A DNA stretch of 64,000 nt from Silene latifolia (GCF_048544455.1 NC_133530.1:19521748-19585747); one strand, 5' to 3'; numbered from the stretch's first letter, positions 22,922 to 37,613 are shown. Numbers and translations: made by a program. The notes: generated by a model from the letters alone, not told the origin.

Positions 22922-23579
22922 AATCACATGACCTAGATGGGAATGAGTTTTCAAACCCCACGAATCTCGACCAATCGAAACGGTACTATGCCTAGGATAG
23001 AATAAAACGCTCGCGTAAACCTACGTGTCGCTCTTGCGGCACTAAATAAACGGCCCCCGGCCCATCTCGAATGTCACCGTGCTCTTGCATCTTGGCAAAC
23101 TTGTCATCCTCATATCATCAAACAAACTAAATTCGCACCTCCCGAGTAAGCAAAAGCTCATGCTTATTTTCTATGTTCATTACAAGCTCTTGCTTCGAAC
23201 AATTATTCTTTTACATTTACTCGAACTACGCGCAAGGGTTTGATTTCGCTTTTTTAAGTGAATACGTAGGCAATCCTTCACGGGATTCAACCCACCATTT
23301 TATTTAAAATGTAAATAGAAGGACATCTGCATTGCATTTGAAATTCGACAAGAATAATTTAAAGAAAATCACAACGGTTTCATAACCACTTAACCTTTTT
23401 ATTTCATTCAATTTCTAGTAATAATAATACGGCAAATAATAAAAGTAGACTAGGCTAGGATTCTAAAAATCCCTCCTTTTATTACAACAATAATAAATAA
23501 TAATAATCAAATAATAAATAAGACTTGGGCTATTCCTCCATCTTTCCCTTGCCCTTGTCGCTCTTGTCATATTTTCGGT

Positions 23580-23580
<1 letters not shown>
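22922..23580. other. R2 spacer downstream of integrase
   Basis: About 0.65 kb, AT-rich towards 23450, with no domain on either strand. It separates convergent integrase and antisense gene ends, so it probably contains the 3' ends of both transcripts. Confidence 0.5.
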
Positions 23581-25061
<1,481 letters not shown>

Positions 25062-25160
25062 GATGATAATTTTCTCTTGAAAATTTATGGGGAGTTTTAT
25101 ATGTGAATCGACGAAGAAGAGACGGAAGAATTGTATGATTTAAAGCTTCATCGACGCTTC

Positions 25161-25168
25161 TATTTATA
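25161..25168 (-). promoter_or_regulatory. TATA box of R2 antisense gene 1
   Basis: Minus-strand TATAAATA followed by GAAGCG, about 100 bp upstream of the ATG at 25061. It resembles the LTR TATA region in sequence (AGTATAAATAG), so it could derive from an LTR-like promoter. Confidence 0.65.
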
Positions 25169-25974
25169 CTAATTGCTGTTTCCAAAAATGTCGAACCGAC
25201 TGCTTGGGAACAAAGCGCGCACTCCGCCGCGCCTCTTCAAAGGGACGCAGACTCTTTGCCGCGCCTCTTCCCTAGCATCACGTGATTTCCGTGTTTGGAT
25301 CTTTCCTAATTCTATAAACGAATAATTTCCTATTCCTACGGGATTTTATTTTGGTAAATCCGCGAAATTTACCGTGCTTCAGGTTTCCTTGATCCAGGAA
25401 CGCGCATTTCGAGGCGACGTCAACATTTTCGGCCATTTTTATATTTAATTCTCATTTTAATTCTTTTTTAATTCTTTCTTTTTTTTTTCATTTTCACTTT
25501 TATTTAGTCAGTTCATTTCTATTTTCTTCATTTTCTAACTTATATATTTCTTTTTTTTTTTTTTATGGGATAACCTCCCTACCGTCCGGTCATTTCCGAC
25601 AAAATTTTTGCATTTTCGCGTTCTTTTTGAGTCTCATTTTTTTGCACTAATTAAAGGCCTCATGTGTATATAAAAATGTAAATGAATGTGTTTTTTCTAT
25701 GTAAATTTCGGCAGCATGACGGTGCAAACCGTTGTCTACCAAACTTGTCCAAAAGCTAACTGCGGTACAAACAACGCAACCCAAGAAAGAAAAGGCACTC
25801 AGCCGTCGTATATACAACAAAAAGCAAATATACAAGCAACTGGGGGCTTCGCCCCAAACAAGTCCAGATGTATCGGGGCTTCGCCCCAAACAAATCCAAG
25901 TCTAAATAACCGGGCTTCGCCCAAACAAAACCCAAAAATGTTCAAAATCAAGACTACAAAAACCGCGCAGGCTA

Positions 25975-28960
25975 CTGCTGAGCACCCTCCAACTCGGCAA
26001 CCCTCGCCATAAGAGCAGCGATCTCGGCATCCCGAAACTCGAGCTCCCTCGACAAACGAGCCGTCTCCTCCCGGGACTGGGCTAACTCTCGCTCCAGCTC
26101 ACGATCAGCCTGCGGATAACAAGAAATTGGCTCATATCAATCAATTCAAATAATAAAAAAAAATCAATCAAAAGAGATCAAATAAGGTTCATACCTGACG
26201 ACCTCGACCACCGACGAGTGCCTCGATGGCGGTAGCTCGCAACCGGTTGGCCACCCTCCATAGTGCCACAAACCGAGATGGCGCGACCTGCGTTTTCAAA
26301 AGAAATTCTCAGCAAATTGAACAAGTTTAATCCAATGTGTTCTTACGCAAAAGGTGAATAAGCCGCAGGCTCACCCTCCGAATCAAATGCCGCGATCGTC
26401 GAGGCCTGATCCGTCACGCCACGTCAAAATCACGCAACTCGGAGATCGTCGTCCTTCCGGTCGCGTCGGTGTACTCGAGAGTCTCGGGATACACTGGGGG
26501 CTCGATGCCCGCCGCCTCAACCTCCTGCAAAGACAAACGACTCTCATTAATCGGTGATCTTTCATCGAAATTCCCAAGGTCAACCAAAGAGAAATAAAAG
26601 GATACTCACCACTACTGGCCAGTACGCCAACCTTCCGTAAAGGAATGCCGAGTAGTCCTCACCGTGCGAAGGAGGTCGTCACCACGGCACCGGCCAAGTC
26701 CGCCTCCCTCTCGCCCTCGGAAGGCTCCTCGAACATCGTCCTAGGAGGATCAACGGAACCGTCAACGCGCCCGAGAGCACCGACGAGCCAAACGCTCGCC
26801 TAAGTACCACACCGGACCCATCGACGTCCACAACAACAATGGCTCGGGCTCCTAGGTCGAAGGACCTCAAAGAACAAAAGGAGGTGCCTCGGCATACTCC
26901 GCCCAAGGTCCGGGCACCCACTGCAACAAGATAAAGACGGAGATCATTCCTATGATCAGATGAAGGGAAAGAAGTATAAATGCATACAAACGGGATACTC
27001 ACGCTGCTCAGCCGAAGGGCATTCACATCCCGCCGGTAGACATTGTGAGAAGAACGCTTGCTCTTCGTCCGACACATGACCCAATCCTCACCACGGATAG
27101 GCCTCTCCAACGGCTCCGTCCTCTTGGGCGCGAGGCCCGGAAGTAAGAGTACACCCACGCCCGTAAACGAAATAGTCAATGACGATCTTTCGATCTTGAT
27201 GAAAGAAAGGAATTTATTTTGCTATCAAAGGGGAAGGTTCATACCTCCAACAATAGCCTGTGTCCGACGGCGCCGGGAGAAGTCCCCTTCTCCATCAACT
27301 CCGGACGAACCATGGCCCTCATAAAGCGGATGAGGACCGCAAAACCAGAAGTGACCCAGTCCCAACGCCCTAGGGAGCTCGGGTCGCAAGAAAGGGAAGA
27401 AGCTTCGTCGACGACCTCTCACCCTTGTCTCCGAGGTAAATCGAAGACAAGAACCACCAAAGCCACAAACGAGCCCTCCGCTCACCAGTACAAGGAGGAG
27501 GAGCCGTCTCCCTCCCATCGATCACCACCGATGCTGGGGTCTTCCCCGCAAAGTAATCTCGAACATAGGTACTGGGTACCAAACCCCAAGACGCAACAGC
27601 CTTCGGCGACGGGTTCCACCGATCAACCTCCTCGCCTCGGCCGAATCCGCTCTCATGCCGTCTCCGCCACATCATCTCCTCGATCCCGCACGGCACTGTA
27701 AATCATGCCGTAATCCTCCAAGGTGACTCCCACCTCACCAAAAGGCGGGTGAAACGTGGAAGTCGTATCCCAAAATCGATCCAAGAAAGCGCGGACCAGG
27801 CTAAGGTTGGCCCGCAACTTCCTCTTCACGATATCCCTCCGGACCGAACCAGAGGACCGAACGCTCCACGCTCAATCATGGCCCTCTCCTCCTCCGAGCC
27901 CGCCGTAGTGCTCCATCGCCGTCGTGTACCCGAGAACGACCGGATATTCCCGGCCTCCTATTATGATTCAAAATAAAGCTATCTTTAGTTTTGAAATAAA
28001 TTTGAAGGAAATTTGAACAAAAAAACAGAAAGAGGATAAGTAATGAGTTAGGGAATTCCTATTTACCAAGCTCTTCACCGTCCTGTAGGACAAGTGACCC
28101 TCTGCAGCCCACACAAGGTGCCTACTCTCCCTGTGTCTCACCACGTGGGAGCTCCTCTCACCGACGACCCCTCGTCCGAGGTGGGCCCGTCGCGGAATCT
28201 CCTCCTCATCAGCAACCTCCTCCTCGGGAACCCCGTCTGCGGCAGCCATCACCGCGTCGGTGAAAGCCTGCTCCAAAGCCTCCTCAATCGCACTAGCATC
28301 AACCTCCATGGGAGTCCTCCCGGAAGTGGAAGCATCCTCACCTGCAGCATTAAAACAAGTTTAGGCCGCGTCACGTGACGGCGAGCCTTTGATTAAGAAG
28401 TTTTCGAGCCTTCAAGGCCCAGAAATCACCCCATTTCTGGCCATCCTTGGCCATATTCTCACCAACTCAATCACTCATGTGACAAATTGGGTCAAGTCAA
28501 GTCAAAGTCAAAGCCTAGTTCCGGGTTCGAGTCGAAAATTCGGCAGCATTTCGCTATAATGGCGGTTATGCCCTAAAAAGTGCCCTGCAAAAGTTGTCAC
28601 CAACCAAAATTCCGAGATGACAGGAAGTTTACCCATCACCCAAGGGTCCCAAATATCAAATTTCATCACCAATGGGCAATCCTAAGGTCGTTTTCGAAGC
28701 CATTTTCGATCTAGCTGTGAAACCGTCTCAAAATTCGCTCAAGGGCTCAAAACTCGATGAAAATTCAAAGTGAATACATGGTTATGTTCCTAACATTGCC
28801 TACTATCCATTTCTAGCATCAATTTGGCAAGACAAATCCATTTGGGGGAAAAGCCCCAAATTTTCGAGTAAATGGGTCGAAAACCCTAATGTTTGCAGCT
28901 CAAAATTCGACAAATACGGATGATTAATGCAAGATTAAAACACATACCTCGATTAGTCAT
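25975..28960 (-). CDS. R2 antisense gene 2: plant mobile domain (PMD) protein, eight-exon model
   Basis: On the minus strand I read exons at 28960-28948 (MTNR), 28341-28067, 27957-27245, about 27190-27003, about 26926-26605, 26523-26349, 26288-26197 and 26113-25975. Nearly all junctions are GT-AG with strong donors (GTATGTG, GTAAAT, GTATGAACC, GTGAGTATCC). Exon 2 is acidic (MEVDASAIEEALEQAF). Exon 3 has the PMD signature FHPPFGEVGVTLEDYGMIY and then WWFLSSIYLGDKGER, as in MAIL1/MAIN-type and transposon PMDs. Exons 4-5 finish the PMD (QWVPGPWAEYAEAPP). The last exons form a Glu/Arg coiled coil (RELERELAQSREETARLSRE) ending in a stop at 25975. Single-base breaks occur in exons 3 and 6. It lies convergent to integrase. 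PMDs are linked to silencing and genome stability in plants; the role inside a retrotransposon is unknown. Confidence 0.65.
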
Positions 28961-30155
28961 ATTTCAAGCAAGCTTTTGAATCCAACCTTGACGGAAATGG
29001 TGAAAATTTGAGAGAGAAATTGAAGAAAATAAGTTTCGAAATAATAAACATAAACCTTTCTGATTTCGCGTTTTTTTTAGATTGCCAAATTGGGGAAAGA
29101 CAAAGCAGCAGTGTCGCCTCTTCCAAGAGACGCAGCTCTTCTGCGCCTCTTCCTTTTGTTCCCTCCTTACGAATTTTCGAAAATTCGTTATGAGTTCGTT
29201 ATTTGTGGGCCCATCTTTGGTGCGCCTCTTCTTCGATGCTATTTTGACATTTTGGTCCATTTCGACGATTTTCTTTCGTTCCGGCCCATGTTTATTCCGG
29301 TAGCGACAAAGATTTTGCAAAGATTGTCCAAACCCATTTTACCGCAGAAAAGATTTTGCAAAGTATTGCTCAATTTATTTCGCGCAAAGTAGTATTTTGC
29401 GATCATCGCTCACTCGAAGTTTCTCCCCTGACGATCAAGATGTTCCTAATCGTCATTTCTCTCCAGCGCAGCGATATTTTGCGGTATTGCTCACCCAACG
29501 AGAGTTTGCTTGAGGACAGAGACAGGCAGATTCCCTAAAATTATCATTTTATTCCCCAACGAGAGTTTGCTGAGGACAGAAACAGGCAGATTCCCCCAGG
29601 CGATCCTTCCTCCCTTCAGATAATCCCTTATTTCTTCAGACACTTCAGAATAATCCTTTCAGTAATCCTTCAGATAACCCCTTTTCAGTTAAGTCCCCTT
29701 TCCTTCCCTTTAGAGAGAAGTATCCTTCAGCCTTCCCTTTAGAGAGGATTATCCTTCAACCTTCCCTTTAGTGAGAGGTAGCCTTCAGAGTTAGCCTTCA
29801 GAAGTATTAAGAAGCTTCTTGTAATCCCCGTGACCCCTCGATGCCTTGAGACACCAAGTTATCTTGAGACAAAGAGTTTTTTTTTTTTGCCGAAGCGTCT
29901 TGATCCCGCTTCACCCGGGGTATCTCGGTATGATCTCTTCTTATGGTCAAGCGAGCTTCCTTACGTAGTCTAATGGACTTTAAACGACCCTCCCCGATAG
30001 TCGACAGACTCTAAAATGTTCCCGACGACAGGTCCTTGGTTCAGACCCCTTGAGCCGCCTCGCGTCGCCATAGTCGTCAGGTTGTAATCTTCGATTGACC
30101 TGATGGCTATACTTTGACTTTCGCCTTGTCCAAGCCTCAGTCAAAGTGGGGGCTC
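28961..30155. other. R2 region between antisense gene 2 and the 3' LTR
   Basis: Contains one GC module (GACGCAGCTC..GCGCCTCTTCC, 29100-29152), two 43-bp direct repeats (CAACGAGAGTTTGC...GGCAGATTCCC at about 29497-29597) and short CTTCAGATAATCC / CCTTCCCTTTAGAGAG repeats at 29610-29815. The last bases (AAAGTGGGGGCTC, 30143-30155) are the polypurine tract directly before the LTR. There is no convincing gene. Confidence 0.7.
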
Positions 30156-32576
30156 TGTAGACACCTCGTTTCGCACCCTCGCAAACCACCCGGTGATGAT
30201 TGGGCCGCATGTTTGATTCGCGGAACGATTAGTGACGGTTCGTAAGATTATCGTCAAGTGATTGCTCAAAAATTAATGTCAACCTCTTAGTTGTCATCTA
30301 CGTGCCGATACGGTCGTTTTGGCAGTAATTAGAGTACATTCGGAGTCCGGGTCAAAAACCGTCTCCATTTTCTGATAACTGTTAAATCCCGAGTCAGAAT
30401 GTTCTGGAATGTTCCGGATAATTCTATTCCATATTTCTCAAATTTTATCTTTTGGCAAATAATATCCCGTCATATTTACATAATATTCAAAAGATAATCG
30501 AATTAAATCCGTCCTACCATAACTAAAACACGGAAATCTTTCTTAAACAGAGGAAACCTCTCGGGAATAGACGCAACGAACAGTCTGCGCCTCTTCCAAG
30601 AGACGCAGTGGCTGCTGCGCCTCTTCCCAGTGCCCTTCTTTGCATGATTTACGTATCTTTTTTATATCTTTCCGAGATTCACTTCCAAAGAGTCTCCAAA
30701 ACCCTATTCCTTCACGTGATTAGTATAAATAGGAGCTTTCGTTCCTCATATTTCTCACGCGAGTGTCCGCCCTTCTCTTCTCCCTTTGCATTCTAGACTT
30801 TGTTCTTACTAATTGGCGCCTACGTGCTTGAACCTTCGACCACGTAAGCTCGGATCCTTCCGGTACCGGCCCTCTCCGTTGCATGACCGACCAATTTGAC
30901 CACTACACAATAATCAATCTAATTAATCAATTTGTCTTAATCGTTTTCCTCTTTAGAGGGCATTCTTTCCTTGCATTCGCGTCGAGCATTCACTAATCGA
31001 TCTTCTTAGTTCATCTCGTTGGTCAACATGTAAGTCCGAGGGTGTAATAATCCTTATTTTATTTATTGTTATTTATTTTATTGTATTCATCGTTGTAAGA
31101 TTTACGTCGAAAATACCATTAAAATCGATTTCTAAAACCGTGCTTTAAAACCTGTTTTTGCGGATTTCCGAGTGGATGACGGAGAGAAAAGACGCAAAGA
31201 ATCGCCGCGCCTCTTGAAGGAGCGCGGCACTCCGCCGCGCCTCTTCGTGAGGGCCGCATTCTCGCCTCTTTTCTTCTTCCTCCGTCCTCGTAATTCATGA
31301 CAAAATTGTTTATTTTCTTTTGTTCGTCTGTTCATTCATCATATTAGCATATAATTTCATATGTATCATAATTCATCATCATAATCTACATGTTTAATTC
31401 ATCATTGTTCCGACTTAAATCCTAGATAATCAATATTTATGGGTTTTCGTCTTTAATATTCAAACCCGGATTTTAGAGATTCAATTTGTTCATGTTGAGT
31501 TTCTGAGATTCGTCATTGATATATTTGCATCCATGTTCGTCGTCTTTCGTCGTGTTTAGTCTAATTAATTTGTTTAGTTGTTTGTTGATTTCATTAACAT
31601 CGACCCTTCACATAATTAATCTGTTTATTTCCGTCTCATTCATGTTTTATTGTTTTATTGACCCATTCATATGTAAATAATTCATTAAATTACTTTCATC
31701 CGAGTAGATAATTTAATCCATCCTTAAATTTACCAACTAACATTAACGGTTTTGCGATTCGGCTTCACGGCCTGGAACTCACCCTTGGAACAGACGCAGC
31801 TGATCGCCGCGCTTTCTTCCAAAGGGCGCATGTCTCTCGCGCGCCTGTTCAGGGTGATTTTGTCCCCGAACTCCTTTCGCTTTGACGTAGTTTGTTTAGT
31901 CTACGTATTAATCAACTAATACCTGTATTATCACCTTCTGACTTATTCGTATTTCTTTCTAGTTTATTCTTTTATTTCGTTTTCTCAAATCATCCGTTTT
32001 AAAGGTATTTTCGACATAAATCGCCTATTTCAATGTAATTATTGTAATTTCCATTAATGTAATTTTCTATTATTGTATTTCTCCTATTGCTTGTATGCTT
32101 TCACATGTAATCGAGCATTAAATCCAACTTCGACATTAATTGTTTGCTAACTAATTGTCCACCGACTTAGTCTAATTCTCACATGTTAGGATTAATCTAA
32201 TGGATGTTGCATTGCATGCATATAACCGACGATATATCAAGTACGAATAAATTCCCTAATCATTAGTAGAGGCCGCTATCGAGGCGGGCGGGATTAGGTG
32301 TTCGATCAAAAGAGCTTCCTAATACGCACCTCCCTCACCCTTACCCGGATCTCCGTGAGCACCCGTGTTCATTGGCATCCACGAGAGTCATTCTAGACAT
32401 AGAATGCTAAGGGTAACGATTGCTTAGTGTTCATGTCACTACTTTGTGTCTTGACATGACACGAGGTATTCGAACGGTTCCAATTTCCCATAAAAATTGG
32501 TGGCGACTCCATACAAAATGCAAACGCTTGTCCCTCGTTTCTCAACCAAGCGCCCCGTGGCGGCCCGCTGTCCACA
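30156..32576 (+). repeat. 3' LTR of R2
   Basis: 2421 bp, from TGTAGACACCTCG to GTCCACA, nearly identical to 13038-15460. TATAAATA is at 30724. Differences cluster at GC modules, for example 31190-31270. Confidence 0.92.
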
Positions 32577-32581
32577 CTATA

Positions 32582-33869
32582 CCGCCCGGTGGTACGTTCT
32601 GAACTCCACCCGCGCCCGTCGAGTCCTGTTTTCGGCAGATTTGTCCGACCGTGACCTATTATTCTCACGGCGTCTTTCATCGGACCGTGACCCGTTGTTG
32701 TCACGGCGTCTTTCATCCGGTTGTCCTCCGGCGCTCTTTTTATTTTCGAGTGCTCGGCCTCACCGGGGCCTACCCAGTCTTGTGATAGTCTTCTACCTTG
32801 ATGGCTTGGTCGGCCCAACTTCCCGGCGGCGTCCAAACCCAGGCCTCCGCACTTGATGAGCTCATTTTTTAAATCTCCCCTTGGGAGGCCCTTCATCGCC
32901 CGCGAGGCCGCCGGTTCGGGATTGATTTCTCGAATCTGCTGGACCTTTCCATCGAACCTCTTCACATAGCTTCGTAGAGACTCGCCCCCCTGCTGTTTGA
33001 TAGTTAGGAGGTCCGATGTCTCCACGGCCCTTCTCTTGTGCAAGAAGATCGGGCTAGAAAGGCGTCCCTTAGGTCGGCGTAATAGTATACCGAGCCGTCG
33101 GGAAGCCCCTTGTACCAACCTTGAGCCATCCCATGCAGAGTTGTTGGGAAAACTCGGCACTGACCTCATCGGGCGCTCCCATACCGACATGTAAGACTCG
33201 AAAGCCTCGGCGTGGTCGGCTGGATCACTATCTCCTTTGTATGATAGAGGTGGTAACTTGAGCTTGGTTGGCACCTGGACTTCTAGGACGTAGGCGCCGA
33301 GGGGTGTCCGACCACGTGTCGAACGACACGCGGCGATCGGCTCCTCGCATTCCTAGTCCGGCTCCTCCCCTCGTAGCGGGAAGGACTCCTTCTTCGACTC
33401 GGACTTCTCCTCCAACTCTGCGAGTCGGACTCCGGCTCCTTTGGGGTAAGCCTCGTTCGTCCGCGGGACGCTGTCCTCCCATGAGTGCGGGAAGGACTTA
33501 GGTCTACCACGCCCACTTTGGGCTCCTCCGGCGACTTGACTGGTCGCTTCTCCTAGTGCTCCGTTCAAATTTCTCGGAGTCACGTTTTGGGCCCTGGTCT
33601 CTGGGACGGTTTCGCCGCTCTTGTCGGCGCGATGTGTGAGCGGGCGTATTACTAATTAGGTCCAGGAGCATTTTCGGTTTTGCTACGTCAACCACATGTC
33701 CCATGATGGTGACTGGTTGGTCGGGCGGCGGCGTGTCTGGTATTATTGGCATCCCGAACTCCGGTTGGATTACTCACGGTGGAGGGCCGCACGACTCGTA
33801 ATTGTTGAAGGTATCATCTTGGTAGAATGCGGTTTCGTCGGTCACGACTGCGTCTTGTTGTTTCGACAT
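32582..33869 (-). pseudogene. R1 gag (N-terminal part), broken and interrupted by R2
   Basis: ATG at 33869 (MSKQQDAVVTDETAF). A low-complexity Arg/Ser-rich region (33760-33280) is followed by a gag core from 33274: LKLPPLSYKGDSDPADHAEA, SLRSYVKRFDGKVQQIREIN and MKGLPRGDLKNELI, typical of Tat gags. Frames change around 33500-33280 and 33150-33080. R2 cuts it at 32577-32581; the sequence resumes at 13032. The product would package R1 RNA; it is not translatable as it stands. Confidence 0.75.
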
Positions 33870-33947
33870 CTTCTTAGCTTTTTGGGTGGGTTTTTGTTGT
33901 TTTTTTTTTTGTTTGGGAATGAATGTGACTAGCTTCTAGTAGCGTGT

Positions 33948-33966
33948 CCCCACAGACGGCGCCAAT
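33948..33966 (-). promoter_or_regulatory. Primer binding site of R1
   Basis: On the minus strand TTGGCGCCGTCTGTGGGGA starts next to the end of the 5' LTR. The TGGCGCCGT start is what plant tRNA-Asp-primed gypsy elements show; the match beyond it is imperfect. Confidence 0.65.
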
Positions 33967-34568
33967 TGTTCCGGGTGTAATTCCAGAGCAAGTATTGTTA
34001 CCACCCGTGGCTTGTAGAATAATGTCTTGAGTTGAACCCTTCTTGTCTTTACCGTTCCTCTCGGCCTCTCCTGCAACAATGAACGAACTGAGGGCTTGGC
34101 TTTGTGCCAAGCGTACCCACTCCGACGCTCAAGTCAGTAAACTTAAGGGATAAGTTGTTACTTGGCTGAATGTATAATGTAGAGAGATAAGGAAGATAAT
34201 ACCAGATGAATAGTGTTTCTTAGGTTAAGTTGTGGATCCTTTCCTCAATGAAGGTTGAGGAGTATTTATAGACTTTCACCTTTTGTCACGTAGTGGCCAA
34301 GTGGCCAAGTGGCTAGCAGGTGGAAAGACTGATCTACCCCTCGGCCGAGGGACCTATGGCAGGCCGGCGGGCCGTGTTGACTCACCGCCGAGGGGTCTTG
34401 GATATGAGTACGCGGGTATGTGTCCATTTGGCAGGTTGCCATGCCGAGGCCCAGTTGACAGCCGATGGGTCGATCGGCTAGGGTCGCCTAAGTCGTTGAC
34501 TTGCTGTGGATATCTTTGACCTTGCTCAATATGTTGACTTGGTCAGCGGTGCAGAATATGCCCCATCA
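33967..34568 (-). repeat. 5' LTR of R1
   Basis: 602 bp; TG...CA on the plus strand; followed by the GTGGT duplication. Minus-strand TATAAATA at 34270-34263 gives the LTR promoter. Almost identical to 7002-7613. Confidence 0.9.
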
Positions 34569-34827
34569 GTGGTAATGAGGCAGTCGGTTCGTCGGAGTTG
34601 ATTTGGGGTGGTATTGAAGAGTGTGATTTTTGGAATTATTGTAATGGAGGTTGATTGTGAGAGCGGAAGAAAAATGATTACCTGTTTAACGGGTATCCGG
34701 TTACCTGGTCTATTATGGGAAGAGGATACCTGAACTTGTGTTTATTCTGAGTTAAAATGTAGTTCGGATTATTAAGAGCAGATGAGCAATAGTTGGGATT
34801 ATTGTCGTCAAATAACCCTTATTTAAA

Positions 34828-36790
34828 CATAGTATATTTACCACACTTATATTATTTTTCAATATGGGACATATAAAATCTACAGGTAGAAAATATAATG
34901 ATATAAACTTTTAAGAGCTCTCTAAGACAATACTTAAGCGACTCAAAAGATTTTGGGTTGATGCCTAAGTTCCAAGGATGCTCATAGAATCACCCACCTT
35001 ATGCTATATTTCGATGTGGGAAAATTCTATTTTTTATATGTAATATATTTATCACACCTATATTATTTTTCAATGTGGGAGATATAACATACTATGAAAT
35101 ACACCATCTTTAATATGTGCAAATTATATGAAATCTATATATACTCTAATGATAGCATTTCTTACCATGAATCTAATAATATTATTTTCATAATTTTTTA
35201 CCTACATTATTTTGTCAAATGAAATTTAAAAGTTTTTATATAAAAATTAGAAACATTACTTGAATATAAAATAAACATAGTATATATTATAATAACTAAA
35301 AGATTTTCCAAACATTAACTTAGGTTAGAAACCATTATTGTAGAGACAGTAATACAAACTCTTTTAAGAGTTATCTCTGACAATACTTAAGGGAATCAAA
35401 AGATTTTGGGTTATGACTTCTATTTATAATCATAAGATCACCATGCCTTATGGTAATCTTTCGATGTGGGACAATTCTAATATTTATACATAGTATATTC
35501 ACCACACTTACGTTACTTTTCAATGTAAGACAAATAACATACTAAGTACACCATTTTTTTTGCACCTACTTTGACATCAACCCGATTTAATAATGAGAAA
35601 ATACAATACAATACAATATACATTCTAATGATAACATTTTTTTTTTCACCGTCTAATTATATAATTTTCATACGATACTTTTTTTTTCAAATGAAATATA
35701 AAGTTTTTATATCAAAATTATAAACATCACTTTAATATAATATAGAAAATGTAAATATATATGGGACATTTCTATTATTTATACATAATATATTCACAAC
35801 ACCTACATTATTTTTCAATGTGGGACATATAACATACTAAAAAGTTTATATCTTTTATATCAAAAAATTTTGGATTAATACATAAGTTTCAAGGATGCCT
35901 CCTATTTATATTTATAGAATCACCCTACCGTATACTATTATTTCAATGTGAGATACATAATTTAGTTATTTAGACGTAGTATGTTCATAATGCCTACATT
36001 ATTTTTCAATGTGGAAGATATAACATATCAAGAAATACATATGTCTTCTTAAAAAACCACTATTGTATACATATTATTTTTCTTTGAAGGTAAAATCACT
36101 TAGTCTCGATCATTAGATATGGATCTCTACATCGTACATATAACGACTCATTAACGCTCTATTAGTGCATTCAGAAGACAACCATTAGTAAAATCTTTAG
36201 TTTTGTATTGTGTCAAGAGACTACCATTAGTAAAACCTTTAGTTATTTTTTGATTTTCTTGTTCATGTTCTTAACTCTTTTCCGGGTAGTTCCCAACGAT
36301 TTCCACATTATTTTTTATATCATATCATAAATAATGATAGAAAATCTTAAGAGCTCTTTAAAACAATATTTATGAGACTCAAAAATTTTTGGGTGGATAC
36401 ATAAATTCCAAATATGCATCCTATTTATAATCATAGGATCACATCACCTTATACTAATCTTTCGATGTGGGACAATTCTACTATTTATATGTACTATATT
36501 CATCACACCTACTTATTTTCCAATGTGGGACAAAACATACTAAAAAGTACACAATTTTACGTATTAAGAAGTACACCATCTTTAATATGTGCAAATACTA
36601 TGAAATTTATACTCTAATGATAGCATTTTTTAACACAAAGCTAATTATATTATTTTCATAATTTTTTTAACGATATTTTTTTGCCAAATGAAATGTAAAA
36701 GTTTGATATAAAAATTGGAAATATCACTTGAATATAATTTAGGAAATATACATATTATAATAATTAAAAGATTTTCCACTTTATTTTTTA
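34828..36790. repeat. Internal ~470-bp tandem repeats of H1
   Basis: Four diverged units begin near 34910, 35360, 35830 and 36345. Each contains CTCAAAAGATTTTGGGTT, CTTTCGATGTGGGACAATTC, a TTTTTCAATGTGGGACATAT segment and TCTAATGATAGCATTTTT. Matching pieces occur at 5370-6110, so the array spans the MULE insertion. No coding sequence is seen. Confidence 0.7.
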
Positions 36791-37315
36791 CATCAAAAAT
36801 TATACTTTCCTAAATTGATTTTTGATGATGTGGACGCTCTCAGATCGCTCGAAAAAACTCTCTTTTATATATATATATACTAGATTTAATGCTCGTGCGA
36901 TGCACGGGCCTCTTGTAATATTCTGTCTCTTGAACCACCGTTGAACGCCAAATTATAAACTAACTACTACAAATGCCAACTCCCATCTACAAAAAGGCTC
37001 GATGCGAACACCAATTTTAAATTGACTAAATTACTCATCTTAATATATTTCTAATTTACTAAAAGCACTTGAATAGTTAAGATTAACTGCACGCAAGAAT
37101 AATTAGTAACCAATCAAGGATTAATTTAGTAAATTGGTCATTTTTGTCGGGTTGGTATTTAAAATGCTCAACCGAAACCTGACCATATTAAATCTCGTGT
37201 CATGTTTGTAACATAAAGGGGTCAATAACCTCAATCCACATTCATTGATTCTGAGTCTTTCATATCGTATTTTAATTTCGGGTTATGCCATTGTTTGCAG
37301 CTCTAAATTAGTATA

Positions 37316-37404
37316 CGTCCTATGTCCCGGTGAATATTCTACACTTACTTTATTTTGTGAGAGGGAAACAAAACAAATGTAAGTTATTAACTGAGACGGG
37401 GAAG
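37316..37404. mobile_element. Stowaway-type MITE
   Basis: Ends CGTCCTATGTCCCGGTGAAT and GTTATTAACTGAGACGGGG are decayed Stowaway termini, with TA on both sides. Inner arms ACACTTACTTTATTTTGT and AAACAAATGTAAG pair imperfectly. Confidence 0.6.
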
Positions 37405-37613
37405 TATATCACAATATCACCCCACCTCCTATATTATTGTCTTAAGCTCGTTACTTCAACTCACGATCATACCAAGAAATAAAATTATTTTCTATTGTGG
37501 AATATGGTACATTGTTCATAATTCTAAAGCTCGGATTATATCTCATGTCAATATTATGATATTTTATCTCATTTAAGTTGTAATTGCATTTTGAGCTTTA
37601 TTTCATTGTTTTT

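Noticed and set aside
34828-36790. Possible CRISPR-like or satellite array
   Set aside because: Units are ~470 bp, diverged, AT-rich and lie inside a Helitron-like element of a plant genome; not a CRISPR.
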